NCBI GenBank assembly: GCA_027621915.1
Contig: JAQCAD010000014.1
Location: forward strand, 1-64,000
DNA: 64,000 bases
Direction of reading: 5' to 3'
Source of the DNA: Pseudomonadota bacterium
GTDB taxonomy: Bacteria; Pseudomonadota; Gammaproteobacteria; Steroidobacterales; Woeseiaceae
Position numbers and translations under genes: made by a program. This document shows, in pieces, positions 1-8,431 of the stretch. The first letter of the stretch is position 1. Each line of letters begins with the position of its first letter. The notes under the pieces were generated by a model. That model had not been told where the DNA came from. It saw nothing but the letters and a program-made list of their open reading frames with translations, and did no database searches.

Positions 1-502
1 GAAATTCGATGCCAGCGTAGATGTCTTCTGTGTTCTCGCGAAAAACCGTCATGTCGACAAGGTTGGAATCCTTCATCGGTGTAACCACGCCTGGGAAATA
101 TCGAATTGGCCGCACGCACGCGTACAGATCCATTGTTTGGCGAATCGCCACATTCAGGGACCGAATACCGCCGCCGGTCTGTGTCATCAATGGGCCCTTG
201 ATCGACACAACAAACTGTCGCAGAGCATGCAGCGTTTCATCAGGCAGAAAATCATCATTGCCATAAAGCGCTGCAGCTTTGCCTCCTGCGTAGACCTCCA
301 TCCACTGGACCTCCCGGTCAGCGCCGTAGGCCAGCGTCACTGCAGCATTGACGACATCTATCATCACAGGAGTAACGTCGATGCCGATTCCGTCGCCCTC
401 AACGTAAGGGATGATCGGCCGATCGGGCACATTAATACTGTGATCGGCGTTAATCGTTATTGCTTCGCCTGCCTGCGGCAATGTGATGTGGTCGTAATGC
501 AT
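1..502 (-). CDS. icd: NADP-dependent isocitrate dehydrogenase, 5' part
   Basis: Only the N-terminal 167 residues lie in the window; the gene runs off the left edge. It should convert isocitrate to 2-oxoglutarate in the TCA cycle. The reading frame starts at ATG 502 and shows IPYVEGDGIG (residues 31-40), IKGPL (101-105), GGIRSLNVAIRQ (111-122) and FRENTEDIYAGIE (154-166), all hallmarks of the E. coli Icd type. Ser115 corresponds to the serine that AceK phosphorylates in E. coli (Ser113), so control at the glyoxylate branch point is possible. Malate synthase lies 73 bp upstream on the same strand with no visible terminator between. Identification is firm; the start is likely but not proven. Confidence 0.95.
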   Translation of the reverse strand, partial: MHYDHITLPQAGEAITINADHSINVPDRPIIPYVEGDGIGIDVTPVMIDVVNAAVTLAYGADREVQWMEVYAGGKAAALYGNDDFLPDETLHALRQFVVSIKGPLMTQTGGGIRSLNVAIRQTMDLYACVRPIRYFPGVVTPMKDSNLVDMTVFRENTEDIYAGIEF

Positions 503-575
503 ATTTCGTTTTTTGCTCCGTCAAAGTGCCGTATATTGTTGCGCGAAATCGGTACAGTGACATTGCGCCCGGAAA

Positions 576-2156
576 TCAGTCAATTTCCTGATAGGCGATA
601 AGAGTCAGGAATTCAGCAAAATCATCTTCCTCAACCAGCTGATCGAGCAATTTCGCAGCACGTCGATATTGACCGGCGTCAAATGCACCCTCTCCGACTT
701 GATCTCGAATTTTATCCATCTCTTCGCGTAACAGCGTCCTGAACAGCTCGTAAGTGATATTGATCCCCTCATCGAGCACGCCCGTCGCATGATGAATCCA
801 TTGCCACAACTGGGCACGGGATATTTCTGCCGTGGCGGCGTCCTCCATGAGGTTGTTGATCGGCACGCACCCGTTTCCGTCAAGCCAGGCGGCCAGGTAT
901 TGCAGCGAAACACTGATGTTGTTTCGCAATCCAACGTCTGTGATTTTTCCCTTTACGACCTGCAGAAGGTCTGCTGCTTTAACATGTACGTCCTCCCTTT
1001 TTCGCTCCAGCTGATTCGAGCCCCGCATGTAAGCATCAAAGATCTCCATCGCGACTGGTACCAGACCAGGGTGAGCGACCCACGTGCCGTCGTGCCCATC
1101 GGCCACCTCACGCTCCTTGTCCGCACGCACCCTGGCGATAGCCAGTTCATTCGCGTCCGGATCATTCTTAATCGGAATCTGCGCCGCCATGCCACCGATG
1201 GCATACGCGCCGCGCCTATGACAGGTTTTGATGACCAACTTTGAATACGAGCGAAGGAAGTGAGTGTCCATTGTAACCTCGCTTCTGTCCGGCAGTACGA
1301 ACTCCGGGAACCGGCTGAATTTCTTGATGAAGCTGAAAATGTAGTCCCAGCGTCCGCAATTCATACCAACGATGTAGTCACGAAGCTCGTAAAGAATTTC
1401 ATCAATTTCAAACGCGGCGAGAATGGTTTCGATGAGTACAGTCGCCTTAATCTCATGGGTGCCAACCACGCCCTGTTCCTCCGCGAAGCAAAAAACGTCG
1501 TTCCAGAGTCTGGCTTCCACGTGCGATTCAAGCTTGGGCAAATAAAAATAAGGCCCGGAATCACGTTTCTTTAGTTCTGCGGCGTTGTGCCAGAGATAAA
1601 GTCCGAAATCGACGAGCGCACCGGGCACAGCTACCCCATCGAGCAGCAGGTGTTTCTCTACCAGGTGCCACCCCCGGGGCCGGACAATCAGCGTTGCCGT
1701 GTCCGCATTGAGCGCGTAATACTTGCCGTTTGATTCATGCGCGATGTCACGCCGAACCGCGTCACGCAGGTTCAATTGTCCCTGGATGACATTGGTCCAC
1801 GTGGGCGTCAGCGAGTCCTCGCAGTCCGCCATGAATACTTTTGCACCCGAATTGAGCGCGTTGATGATCATCTTGCGATCAGTAGGACCGGTTATCTCCA
1901 CCCGTCGATCCGACAGGTCGACGGGTATTTCTCCGACGTGCCAGTCGGACTCCCGGATACTTTGAGTTTCGGCCAGAAAATCCGGCATCACACCGTTGTT
2001 GATCGCGGTCTGGCGTTCTGCACGGGCGGCGAGTGCGGCGTCGACTCGCGGCCGGAATTTTGCGGTCAAAGCAGCAATGAAAGCCCCTGCTTCCTCGCTA
2101 AGTATTTCATCCTGGTCAGGTGCCCCGAAGCCCAGAATTTCAAGGCGCTGATTCAT
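576..2156 (-). CDS. aceB: Malate synthase A
   Basis: Condenses acetyl-CoA with glyoxylate to malate, the second glyoxylate-shunt step. The 526-residue protein has the usual malate synthase A length and shows VFMADCEDS, the arginine segment IVRPRGWH, the family signature KATVLIETILAAFEIDEI and the following DYIVGMNCGRWDYIFS. The start ATG at 2156 lies downstream of an AT-rich promoter-like stretch with a duplicated 10-bp motif. It is followed by icd on the same strand, so both enzymes competing around isocitrate may be transcribed together. Isocitrate lyase is not in the window. Family assignment is very secure. Confidence 0.96.
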   Translation of the reverse strand: MNQRLEILGFGAPDQDEILSEEAGAFIAALTAKFRPRVDAALAARAERQTAINNGVMPDFLAETQSIRESDWHVGEIPVDLSDRRVEITGPTDRKMIINALNSGAKVFMADCEDSLTPTWTNVIQGQLNLRDAVRRDIAHESNGKYYALNADTATLIVRPRGWHLVEKHLLLDGVAVPGALVDFGLYLWHNAAELKKRDSGPYFYLPKLESHVEARLWNDVFCFAEEQGVVGTHEIKATVLIETILAAFEIDEILYELRDYIVGMNCGRWDYIFSFIKKFSRFPEFVLPDRSEVTMDTHFLRSYSKLVIKTCHRRGAYAIGGMAAQIPIKNDPDANELAIARVRADKEREVADGHDGTWVAHPGLVPVAMEIFDAYMRGSNQLERKREDVHVKAADLLQVVKGKITDVGLRNNISVSLQYLAAWLDGNGCVPINNLMEDAATAEISRAQLWQWIHHATGVLDEGINITYELFRTLLREEMDKIRDQVGEGAFDAGQYRRAAKLLDQLVEEDDFAEFLTLIAYQEID

Positions 2157-2179
2157 CTAAATAACTCGTTTAAAAACAA

Positions 2180-2221
2180 AGATTAAAGACAATTAGTTAA
2201 AGTGAAATATTACAATTAGTT
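2180..2221 (-). promoter_or_regulatory. Putative aceB promoter with two 10-bp direct repeats
   Basis: On the minus strand TTTCAC (2207-2202) and TAATCT (2185-2180) are separated by 16 bp and could be a sigma-70 promoter 23 bp before the aceB start. A perfect direct repeat, ACAATTAGTT on the plus strand, occurs at 2189-2198 (inside the spacer) and 2212-2221 (just upstream of the -35), with a 23-bp period, close to two helical turns. This arrangement would suit a regulator bound across the promoter. The repeats are seen; the function is inferred. Confidence 0.4.
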
Positions 2222-2303
2222 CTGCGACATGAAAGCGCGAAATGTTACGCGCCATGATCCATACCCGCAACGCATGGGCCCGGGGACGATCGAATTCGCG
2301 GTA

Positions 2304-3665
2304 TTACTTCCCGCTTGCCTTGGACAGGCCCGCAATTCGCATCGCCACTTCCATCGCCTGCTCATAGTTCAGCCGCGGATCGACCGGCGATTTGTAGGCT
2401 CGCGCAAGATCGCCATCTGTCAATCCGCGGGCACCGCCAGTGCACTCGGTTACATTTTCGCCAGTCAGCTCGAGATGAACGCCACCGAGATAGCTGCCCA
2501 TGGATTCATGGACATTGAACGCGGTCTCCAGCTCGCCTACGATATTATCGAATCGTCGTGTTTTTGTGCCGTCCGCCGTGCTTTCGGTATTGCCATGCAT
2601 GGGATCGCAGATCCACAGCACCGGCGAACCGGTCTCTCGAACTGCTTCGATCAGTGGTGGCAACCCTTTTTCAATTGATTTGGCGCCAAATCGGTGAATC
2701 AGGCTGATTCGCCCCGGCTCATTGTCCGGATTCAGTACGCCCAGCAATCCTTTCAGCCATTCACTGGTCATTCCGGGCCCGATTTTTATGCCCATGGGAT
2801 TGGAAATACCACGGAAAAATTCGACATGCGCGCCGTCAAGCTTCGCGGTCCTCATGCCAATCCAAGGGAAATGGGTCGTCAGGTTGTACCAGCGATTGCG
2901 ATGGTCCAGGTACCGAGTCTGCGACTGCTCGTAGCTGAGATGCAGACCCTCGTGTGCCGCGTAAATATCGGCACGCTGCGTTTCATGAACCGCGCGACCG
3001 GAGATTGATTCCAGGAAATCCAGGGAGTCGGAAATCGAACGAACAATTTCATGATAGCTGTCCGCCGTTTCCGAATGACCGACCCAGTCGAGATCCCAGT
3101 TTTCCGGATGATGGAGATCGGCAAACCCGCCATCAATGAGCGAACGGACAAAATTTAATGTGAGCGCTGCCCGTTCGTAACCGCGAAGTATCAGTGTCGG
3201 ATCGGGAATGCGGTCTTCTTTGGTAAACGGATTGCGATTAACCAGGTCGCCGCGATAGCTGGGCAGTTCAATTCCGTCACGGGTTTCCATATCCGCCGAT
3301 CTCGGTTTGGCGTACTGACCAGCCATTCTGCCGACTCGAACCACCGGCTTCTTGAGTCCGTACAGCATGACCAGGCTCATCTGGAGCAAAATCTTCAGCT
3401 TCGCAACAATATTTTCCGACGTGCAGTCATCGAAACTTTCGGCGCAATCGCCACCCTGCAGGACAAACGCCGCGCCACGCTGGGCCTTTGCGATCTGTTC
3501 CTTAAGCGCCTCGATTTCCCACGAGGTCACGATTGGCGGCAGGCGACTCAGTTCACCGATGGCTTTATCCAGCGCTACCTTGTCGGGATAATTTGGCTGC
3601 TGTTCGGCAGAAAGCGATTGCCAGCTGGCTGGTTGCCAGTCGGCGTTTAAGTCGGGACGTGTCAA
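2304..3665 (-). CDS. Class II 3-deoxy-7-phosphoheptulonate synthase
   Basis: First enzyme of the shikimate pathway: phosphoenolpyruvate plus erythrose 4-phosphate to DAHP. At 453 residues it matches the plant/actinobacterial-type (class II) enzymes, not the about 350-residue AroFGH type. Visible hallmarks are LPPIVTSWEIEAL near the N terminus, the metal-cysteine segment QGGDCAESFDDC, GRMAGQYAKPRS, and the C-terminal HLELTGENVTECTGG. The apparent start codon is TTG at 3665; no ATG fits the conserved N terminus. It stands alone, divergent from the ALDH7 gene. Many proteobacteria use this class as a housekeeping enzyme; the specific allosteric control cannot be read from the sequence. Confidence 0.94.
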   Translation of the reverse strand: MTRPDLNADWQPASWQSLSAEQQPNYPDKVALDKAIGELSRLPPIVTSWEIEALKEQIAKAQRGAAFVLQGGDCAESFDDCTSENIVAKLKILLQMSLVMLYGLKKPVVRVGRMAGQYAKPRSADMETRDGIELPSYRGDLVNRNPFTKEDRIPDPTLILRGYERAALTLNFVRSLIDGGFADLHHPENWDLDWVGHSETADSYHEIVRSISDSLDFLESISGRAVHETQRADIYAAHEGLHLSYEQSQTRYLDHRNRWYNLTTHFPWIGMRTAKLDGAHVEFFRGISNPMGIKIGPGMTSEWLKGLLGVLNPDNEPGRISLIHRFGAKSIEKGLPPLIEAVRETGSPVLWICDPMHGNTESTADGTKTRRFDNIVGELETAFNVHESMGSYLGGVHLELTGENVTECTGGARGLTDGDLARAYKSPVDPRLNYEQAMEVAMRIAGLSKASGK

Positions 3666-3959
3666 CGGAATTCAACCTGGTGCGTACGGATACGAAAGCT
3701 GCAAAGCTTGGTTCGCGGACTATGCCCCATGCACCGGAAGGACGCAAAAGTTTCTCGTGCAATCAGGCGCTTACGTTCGGTTGTTCGGATCACGCTGATG
3801 CCATTTCCCGCCTGACGATTTGCAGCTGTGCTCCGCCTGCCTGATTCGCCTGAAAAGTGTCTGGAAAGGCGGCGGGTAGATTGGCACAATGCGCGCCTGC
3901 TGCAAACGGCCCATTCACACCGCCGATTGCGATTCAAACGCTGTATTTCGGGGAATTCC
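3666..3959. other. Divergent intergenic region, no gene seen
   Basis: This 294-bp stretch separates the divergent DAHP synthase and ALDH7 genes and must hold both promoters. No open frame in it has coding character. A TTGGCAC segment at 3880-3886 with a GC dinucleotide 10 bp after the GG is weakly sigma-54-like, but its -12 element lacks the TTGC consensus, so I do not call it. Confidence 0.5.
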
Positions 3960-5477
3960 ATGCAAGATATTTTGAAGAAACTGGGCCTGGCCGAGACGAA
4001 TCCTGGTACCTGGCTGGGCTCAAAGTCGCTCGAAGATAAATCTGCCAGGCTCATTGAGTCGATCAACCCGGCAACCGGTAAGGTGATAGCCAGCGTTCGC
4101 TCCACCACGCAGGCTGAATACGAGCAGCTCGTGACGCAGGCCCGCACGGCCTTTCTGGAGTGGCGAAAAGTTCCCGCTCCGGCCCGTGGTGAGGCTGTGC
4201 GCCTGATCGGCCACGCACTACGCGAAAACAAAGATGCGCTGGGCAGTCTTGTCACCCTCGAAATGGGCAAGATCAAAGCTGAGGGTGACGGCGAAGTTCA
4301 GGAAATGATCGATATCTGCGATTTTGCGGTCGGTCAGTCGCGCATGTTGTATGGCAACTCGATGCATTCCGAGCGACCCAATCATCGCATGTATGAGCAA
4401 TGGCATCCGCTGGGAGTTGTGGGCACGATCACGGCATTCAATTTCCCGGTCGCGGTCTGGTCATGGAACGCGTGCATCGCGGCCATCTGTGGCAACGTCA
4501 ATATCTGGAAGCCTTCACCTAAAGCAGCGTTGTGCGGAGTGGCCGTTCAGAAAATTGTTAACGCCGCTTTGAAAGACGCTGGCTTCCCGGAAGTTTTTTA
4601 CCTGTTCAACGATGGTGAGAACAATCTTGCACAGCAGTTTGTCGATGACAGGCGTGTCGACCTCGTTTCATTCACCGGTTCGTGCGCTGTAGGGACGAAA
4701 GTTGGCGCAAGAGTTGCGTCACGAATGGGTAAGTGGTTACTCGAGCTCGGCGGCAACAATGCAATCATCGTGGATGAGTACGCAAACCTGGATATTGCTG
4801 TGCCCGGAATCGTATTCGGCTCCGTTGGGACAGCTGGCCAGCGCTGTACCTCGACGCGCCGGATCATCTGTCACGAATCGCGATTTGACGAATTGAAAGT
4901 GAAACTTGTGAATGCCTATGGGCAGGTTCGTATCGGCGATCCATTGGATAAGAAGACGTTAATGGGCCCTTTGATTGACGAATCGGCTGTTGCACGGGTC
5001 GAGGCCGCCATCGCTGAGGTAGAGAAAGCCGGCGGTGATGTTTTGTGCGGTGGAAAGCGCGTTGATGGGCCGGGTAACTTCATATCGCCGGCAATAGCGG
5101 TTGTCAAAAACGATTGGGAGATCGTGCAGACCGAAACCTTTGGTCCGATTCTTTACCTAATGACGTACAAAGATCTGGACGAGGCGATTGCGATGCAAAA
5201 TGGCGTCGCGCAAGGTTTGTCTTCAGCGATATTCACCGACAACCTTCAGCATGCCGAGTATTTCCTTTCCAATGCAGGCTCGGACTGTGGCATCGCGAAC
5301 GTCAACATCGGTACATCAGGCGCTGAAATTGGTGGAGCGTTCGGTGGCGAGAAAGAAACCGGCGGTGGCCGGGAAGCGGGCTCGGATTCGTGGAAGGCTT
5401 ACATGCGACGTCAGACGAACACAATCAACTACGGCAAGGACCTGCCGTTGGCACAGGGCATCAGCTTCGAACTTTGA
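3960..5477 (+). CDS. amaB: ALDH7-family aldehyde dehydrogenase (L-aminoadipate-semialdehyde / piperideine-6-carboxylate dehydrogenase type)
   Basis: A 505-residue NAD(P)-dependent aldehyde dehydrogenase resembling antiquitin (ALDH7A1) and bacterial AmaB, which oxidise aminoadipate semialdehyde in lysine catabolism. The N terminus [10 protein letters not shown] matches the family, so ATG 3960 is preferred over an in-frame upstream start at 3828. Visible are Asn161 in TAFNFPVAV, Lys184 in WKPSP, Glu262 in LELGGNN, the nucleophile Cys296 in GQRCTS, and the ALDH7-typical C terminus with [19 protein letters not shown] and [13 protein letters not shown]. It is monocistronic, with no lysine-catabolic partner nearby, so the exact substrate remains an inference from family similarity. 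Confidence 0.88.
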   Translation: MQDILKKLGLAETNPGTWLGSKSLEDKSARLIESINPATGKVIASVRSTTQAEYEQLVTQARTAFLEWRKVPAPARGEAVRLIGHALRENKDALGSLVTLEMGKIKAEGDGEVQEMIDICDFAVGQSRMLYGNSMHSERPNHRMYEQWHPLGVVGTITAFNFPVAVWSWNACIAAICGNVNIWKPSPKAALCGVAVQKIVNAALKDAGFPEVFYLFNDGENNLAQQFVDDRRVDLVSFTGSCAVGTKVGARVASRMGKWLLELGGNNAIIVDEYANLDIAVPGIVFGSVGTAGQRCTSTRRIICHESRFDELKVKLVNAYGQVRIGDPLDKKTLMGPLIDESAVARVEAAIAEVEKAGGDVLCGGKRVDGPGNFISPAIAVVKNDWEIVQTETFGPILYLMTYKDLDEAIAMQNGVAQGLSSAIFTDNLQHAEYFLSNAGSDCGIANVNIGTSGAEIGGAFGGEKETGGGREAGSDSWKAYMRRQTNTINYGKDLPLAQGISFEL

Positions 5478-5542
5478 TTCGAAATCGCCAGGGCCGCCTG
5501 ACGATATTGTTCACCAGGCATTTCAAAACCAGGGTTAAATTC

Positions 5543-5601
5543 AGGGGTCGGATGCAATATTCGCTAATTTCGGAATAGTCTGAAAAATGGTTCCGACCCC
5601 T
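5543..5601. repeat. 59-bp element bounded by perfect 10-bp inverted repeats
   Basis: AGGGGTCGGA at 5543-5552 and TCCGACCCCT at 5592-5601 are perfect inverted repeats enclosing 39 bp that include an imperfect inner palindrome around ATTCGCTAATTTCGGAAT. The element fills the gap between two convergent genes and ends 2 bp before the asparaginase-domain stop codon. It has the look of a short REP-like or MITE-like palindromic repeat and could also act as a bidirectional transcription terminator. No second copy was noticed in this window. No transposase is near. Confidence 0.55.
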
Positions 5602-5603
5602 TT

Positions 5604-6086
5604 TCAGGTGGACTCGAAACGATTCTCTTCCCGATTCTTTTTGACTCCGCCGGCCGAAAACACCTGACCGCTCATCGCGATGTAGACGCCCGGCTCCGCT
5701 GTCTGGACCGCCGCCACTGCCATTCCAATGTTAAAGATCGCGTCCGTGGTCTTGAAACGCGCCGGACTCAATGCGCCGGTCAGCACAATCGTCTTGCCCA
5801 GGATCCCGGAGAGCGCGTTCGCGGTTTCGACCATCGTATCGGTGCCGTGTGTGACTACGTATAGCGCCGCATCGTCTGCAGCAATAAAGTTCTTCAGTTC
5901 AAGTCGATCATCATCCGTCAGTTCCAAACTGTCTTTTCGGAACATCGGGACGACGTCGTAGTCAAAACTGACGAGGCCGTCGGTAAGGATCGCCGCGATT
6001 GGTGAATCGCCGATTTCGAACTCGCTTAGCGCGTCAAAATAGACTTTGTCGATGGTGCCGCCAGTGGTGATAAAACGAATGAACAT
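5604..6086 (-). CDS. Stand-alone N-terminal asparaginase-domain protein
   Basis: A 160-residue protein corresponding only to the N-terminal domain of the asparaginase/glutaminase fold. It starts MFIRFITTGGTIDKVYFDAL, with the nucleophile-region TTGGTID, and has the second catalytic block VTHGTDTMVETA plus IVLTGAL and IYIAMSG-like strands. Full-length L-asparaginases are about 330 residues, so the C-terminal domain is missing; the clean stop and intact reading frame argue for a genuine short family and not a broken gene. ATG 6086 is preceded by GGGAAGC; a longer in-frame start at 6164 adds residues without family similarity. Amidohydrolase activity is plausible but unproven. Confidence 0.8.
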   Translation of the reverse strand: MFIRFITTGGTIDKVYFDALSEFEIGDSPIAAILTDGLVSFDYDVVPMFRKDSLELTDDDRLELKNFIAADDAALYVVTHGTDTMVETANALSGILGKTIVLTGALSPARFKTTDAIFNIGMAVAAVQTAEPGVYIAMSGQVFSAGGVKKNREENRFEST

Positions 6087-6169
6087 AGCTTCCCGCAGGT
6101 TTTGGAAAGGCGAAGCATGCCACTTCCCGCTTGCCACACAAAGCCCGCTAAATTGGCCTCCCAAAGGAA

Positions 6170-7645
6170 ATGAGCCCTGTTATGATGATCGTGATGCCTG
6201 AATTCGCACGACAAGCAAACGCATACTTCAGGTCGTTGATCAGTTTAACGACCTTGTCCCTGATTGCGCTTTCCTCCACGGCGAGAGCGGATGGCACCGC
6301 CATTGTTCTGGACCTCGAGGGCGCGCTTGGCGTGGCGACAGCGGAGTACATCATCGGCGGCATAGAAGAGGCCGAGGAGCGAGGTGCCAACGTCATCATT
6401 ATCCGTATGGACACACCCGGAGGTCTGGTCACACCGATGCGCGATATCGTGCAGGCAATCCTGGGATCCAAGGTACCTGTCGTGACTTACGTATCGCCTG
6501 GGGGCGCAAGGGCTGATAGCGCGGGGACTTATATCCTGCTCGCCAGCCACGTAGCAGCGATGGCCCCAACCACGCATCTTGGCGCGGCAACGCCGGTGTC
6601 ATTGACGGGTGACGATCTTTCGCCTGGCGAAGAAGACGAACCGGCATCGTCACCAAATGACGGCGCAGACGGTGACAGTGAAGAAACCGCAGAAGAGACT
6701 GATTCTGGTGAACAGGAAAACGGATCCTCGACGGCGATGGAACGCAAAGTCCTAAACGACTCAATATCTTACATTCGTGGTCTTGCAGAAGCGCATGGCC
6801 GCAACGCCGACTGGGCTGAAGACGCAGTTCGGCACGCAGCGACTTTGACGGCGACTGAAGCGCTTGAAAAGAATGTCATTGATCTCATTGCAAACAATCG
6901 CACCGACCTGCTTCTGGCGATCAATGGTCGCGAAGTAACGGTAAACAATGAATCTTTCACGATCGACACCGAAGCGGTCGTCGTCGAAATCATCGAACCC
7001 AGCTGGCGCCTGAAAATTTTGAACGCTATCGCCAGCCCCGAAATCGCCATCCTCCTGCTCATGATCGGCCTTTATGGACTGATGTTCGAAGGCTATAACC
7101 CCGGTGCGATCCTGCCCGGCGTCGCCGGTGTTATCTGTCTGCTGATGGCGGCTTACGCGTTACAGGTATTGCCCGTCAACTACGCGGGCCTCGCGTTGAT
7201 CATTGTTGGCATGATCCTGATTATTGCCGAGGCGTTTGTACCGAGTTTCGGCGCCCTTGGGCTCGGCGGGATCGTGGCGCTGATTTTCGGCTCGATCATG
7301 ATGTTCGACAGCGGCATTCCCGGGTTCGGCATTTCCATCACCTTCGTCATCTCGCTCGCGGTCGCAATGGGCGGAATCCTGCTCTGGCTGGTCACGTATT
7401 TGCTCAAGTTTCGGCGTCGGGGCGCCGTGAGCGGACGTGAGCGGATTGTGGGCGGCGAAGGCGTCGCAATGGAGTCGTTCGATGGCGACGGACGCGTGTG
7501 GCTAGAGGGTGAAGCCTGGGCTGCCCGAAGCAACTTGCGGATTGAAAAGGACCAGCGTGTCACTGTCAGTCGCATGAACGGTCTGGTGCTCGATGTCGAA
7601 CCTATTGAACCTGCACAATCAGTCAATGTGCAGCCTGAAACCTGA
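6170..7645 (+). CDS. NfeD-like membrane serine protease (ClpP class)
   Basis: A 491-residue member of the NfeD/1510-N family: signal peptide (to about residue 40), a ClpP-like serine protease domain with MDTPGGL and the catalytic-serine segment ADSAGTYI, a lysine in AMERKVLND, then several membrane helices (about 295-410) and a C-terminal OB-fold NfeD domain. Such proteases cleave partner slipins in the membrane, and a slipin gene follows 21 bp downstream. An unusually acidic stretch of about 45 residues (about 148-190) interrupts the protease domain. The start is uncertain: AAAGGA at 6163 is too close to ATG 6170, so ATG 6182 or 6194 is possible. Confidence 0.88.
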   Translation: MSPVMMIVMPEFARQANAYFRSLISLTTLSLIALSSTARADGTAIVLDLEGALGVATAEYIIGGIEEAEERGANVIIIRMDTPGGLVTPMRDIVQAILGSKVPVVTYVSPGGARADSAGTYILLASHVAAMAPTTHLGAATPVSLTGDDLSPGEEDEPASSPNDGADGDSEETAEETDSGEQENGSSTAMERKVLNDSISYIRGLAEAHGRNADWAEDAVRHAATLTATEALEKNVIDLIANNRTDLLLAINGREVTVNNESFTIDTEAVVVEIIEPSWRLKILNAIASPEIAILLLMIGLYGLMFEGYNPGAILPGVAGVICLLMAAYALQVLPVNYAGLALIIVGMILIIAEAFVPSFGALGLGGIVALIFGSIMMFDSGIPGFGISITFVISLAVAMGGILLWLVTYLLKFRRRGAVSGRERIVGGEGVAMESFDGDGRVWLEGEAWAARSNLRIEKDQRVTVSRMNGLVLDVEPIEPAQSVNVQPET

Positions 7646-7666
7646 AATGACGATTAAGGAACCAAC

Positions 7667-8431
7667 ATGCCAGTAACAGCCATAGGCGTATTCGCCATTG
7701 TCGCCGCGGTTATTCTTTTTAACGCGGTCAAGATTCTCAAAGAGTACGAGCGCGGCGTCGTGTTCTTCCTCGGCCGGTTTCAGAAAGTTAAAGGGCCGGG
7801 ATTGATACTGCTGTTCCCATTCGTACAGGTAATGACGAAGGTCGATCTGCGCGTCATCGTCATGGACGTGCCAACTCAAGATGTGATTTCTCGCGACAAC
7901 GTATCTGTGAAGGTAAATGCGGTTATCTATTTTCGAATTGTTGACCCCGAAAAAGCGGTCATCCAGGTAGCCAACGTATTTGAGGCAACCAGCCAGCTGT
8001 CACAGACGACGCTACGATCCGTTCTTGGCCAGCACGAGTTGGACGATATGCTGTCAGAACGCGACAAATTGAATGCGGACATCCAGGGAATCCTGGACAA
8101 GCGCACCGACAATTGGGGCATCAAGGTTGCCAATGTCGAGATCAAGCACGTCGACCTGGACGAGAGCATGATTCGATCGATTGCGCAGCAAGCGGAAGCC
8201 GAGCGTGCAAGGCGCGCGAAAGTTATTGCTGCTGAGGGTGAACGCCAGGCAGCCGGTATCCTTGCAGATGCCGCGAAACTTCTTCAAGGCCAGCCACAGG
8301 CCTTGCAACTACGTTATTTGCAGACAATGAAGGAAGTGGCTGGAGACAGGACCAACACCATTATCTTCCCGTTGCCTCTTGATTTGATCAGGCCTTTGCT
8401 CGACCTCAGCGACGCGATCAAGAAGGATTAA
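7667..8431 (+). CDS. Slipin (SPFH/band 7 membrane scaffold)
   Basis: A 254-residue stomatin-like protein with one N-terminal membrane segment (about 3-22), then the SPFH core [40 protein letters not shown] and a C-terminal helical coiled-coil region rich in Ala/Glu ([16 protein letters not shown]). It probably forms membrane-domain oligomers that are substrate and partner of the NfeD protease encoded immediately upstream. An AAGGA ribosome-binding site sits 7 bp before ATG 7667. Its 3' end overlaps the convergent histidine kinase gene by 14 bp, so transcripts from the two strands are complementary there. Confidence 0.92.
   Translation: MPVTAIGVFAIVAAVILFNAVKILKEYERGVVFFLGRFQKVKGPGLILLFPFVQVMTKVDLRVIVMDVPTQDVISRDNVSVKVNAVIYFRIVDPEKAVIQVANVFEATSQLSQTTLRSVLGQHELDDMLSERDKLNADIQGILDKRTDNWGIKVANVEIKHVDLDESMIRSIAQQAEAERARRAKVIAAEGERQAAGILADAAKLLQGQPQALQLRYLQTMKEVAGDRTNTIIFPLPLDLIRPLLDLSDAIKKD

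Noticed and set aside
1737-2186. Long open frame antisense to malate synthase, and similar long antisense frames such as 19963-20700 under mnmA and 15829-16019 under purB
   Set aside because: They lie fully opposite strongly conserved enzymes, have no ribosome-binding site or family resemblance, and are the usual shadow frames of moderately GC-rich coding DNA.
3879-3895. TTGGCAC followed by GC at sigma-54 spacing upstream of the ALDH7 gene
   Set aside because: GG-N10-GC spacing is met but the -12 element lacks TTGC; no enhancer-binding protein gene is near.
6131-6151. Similarity of TTGCCACACAAA...GCTAA (6131-6151) to 35251-35271, both just upstream of minus-strand genes
   Set aside because: 18 of 21 bases match, but in 64 kb such pairs are expected by chance, and no third copy was seen.
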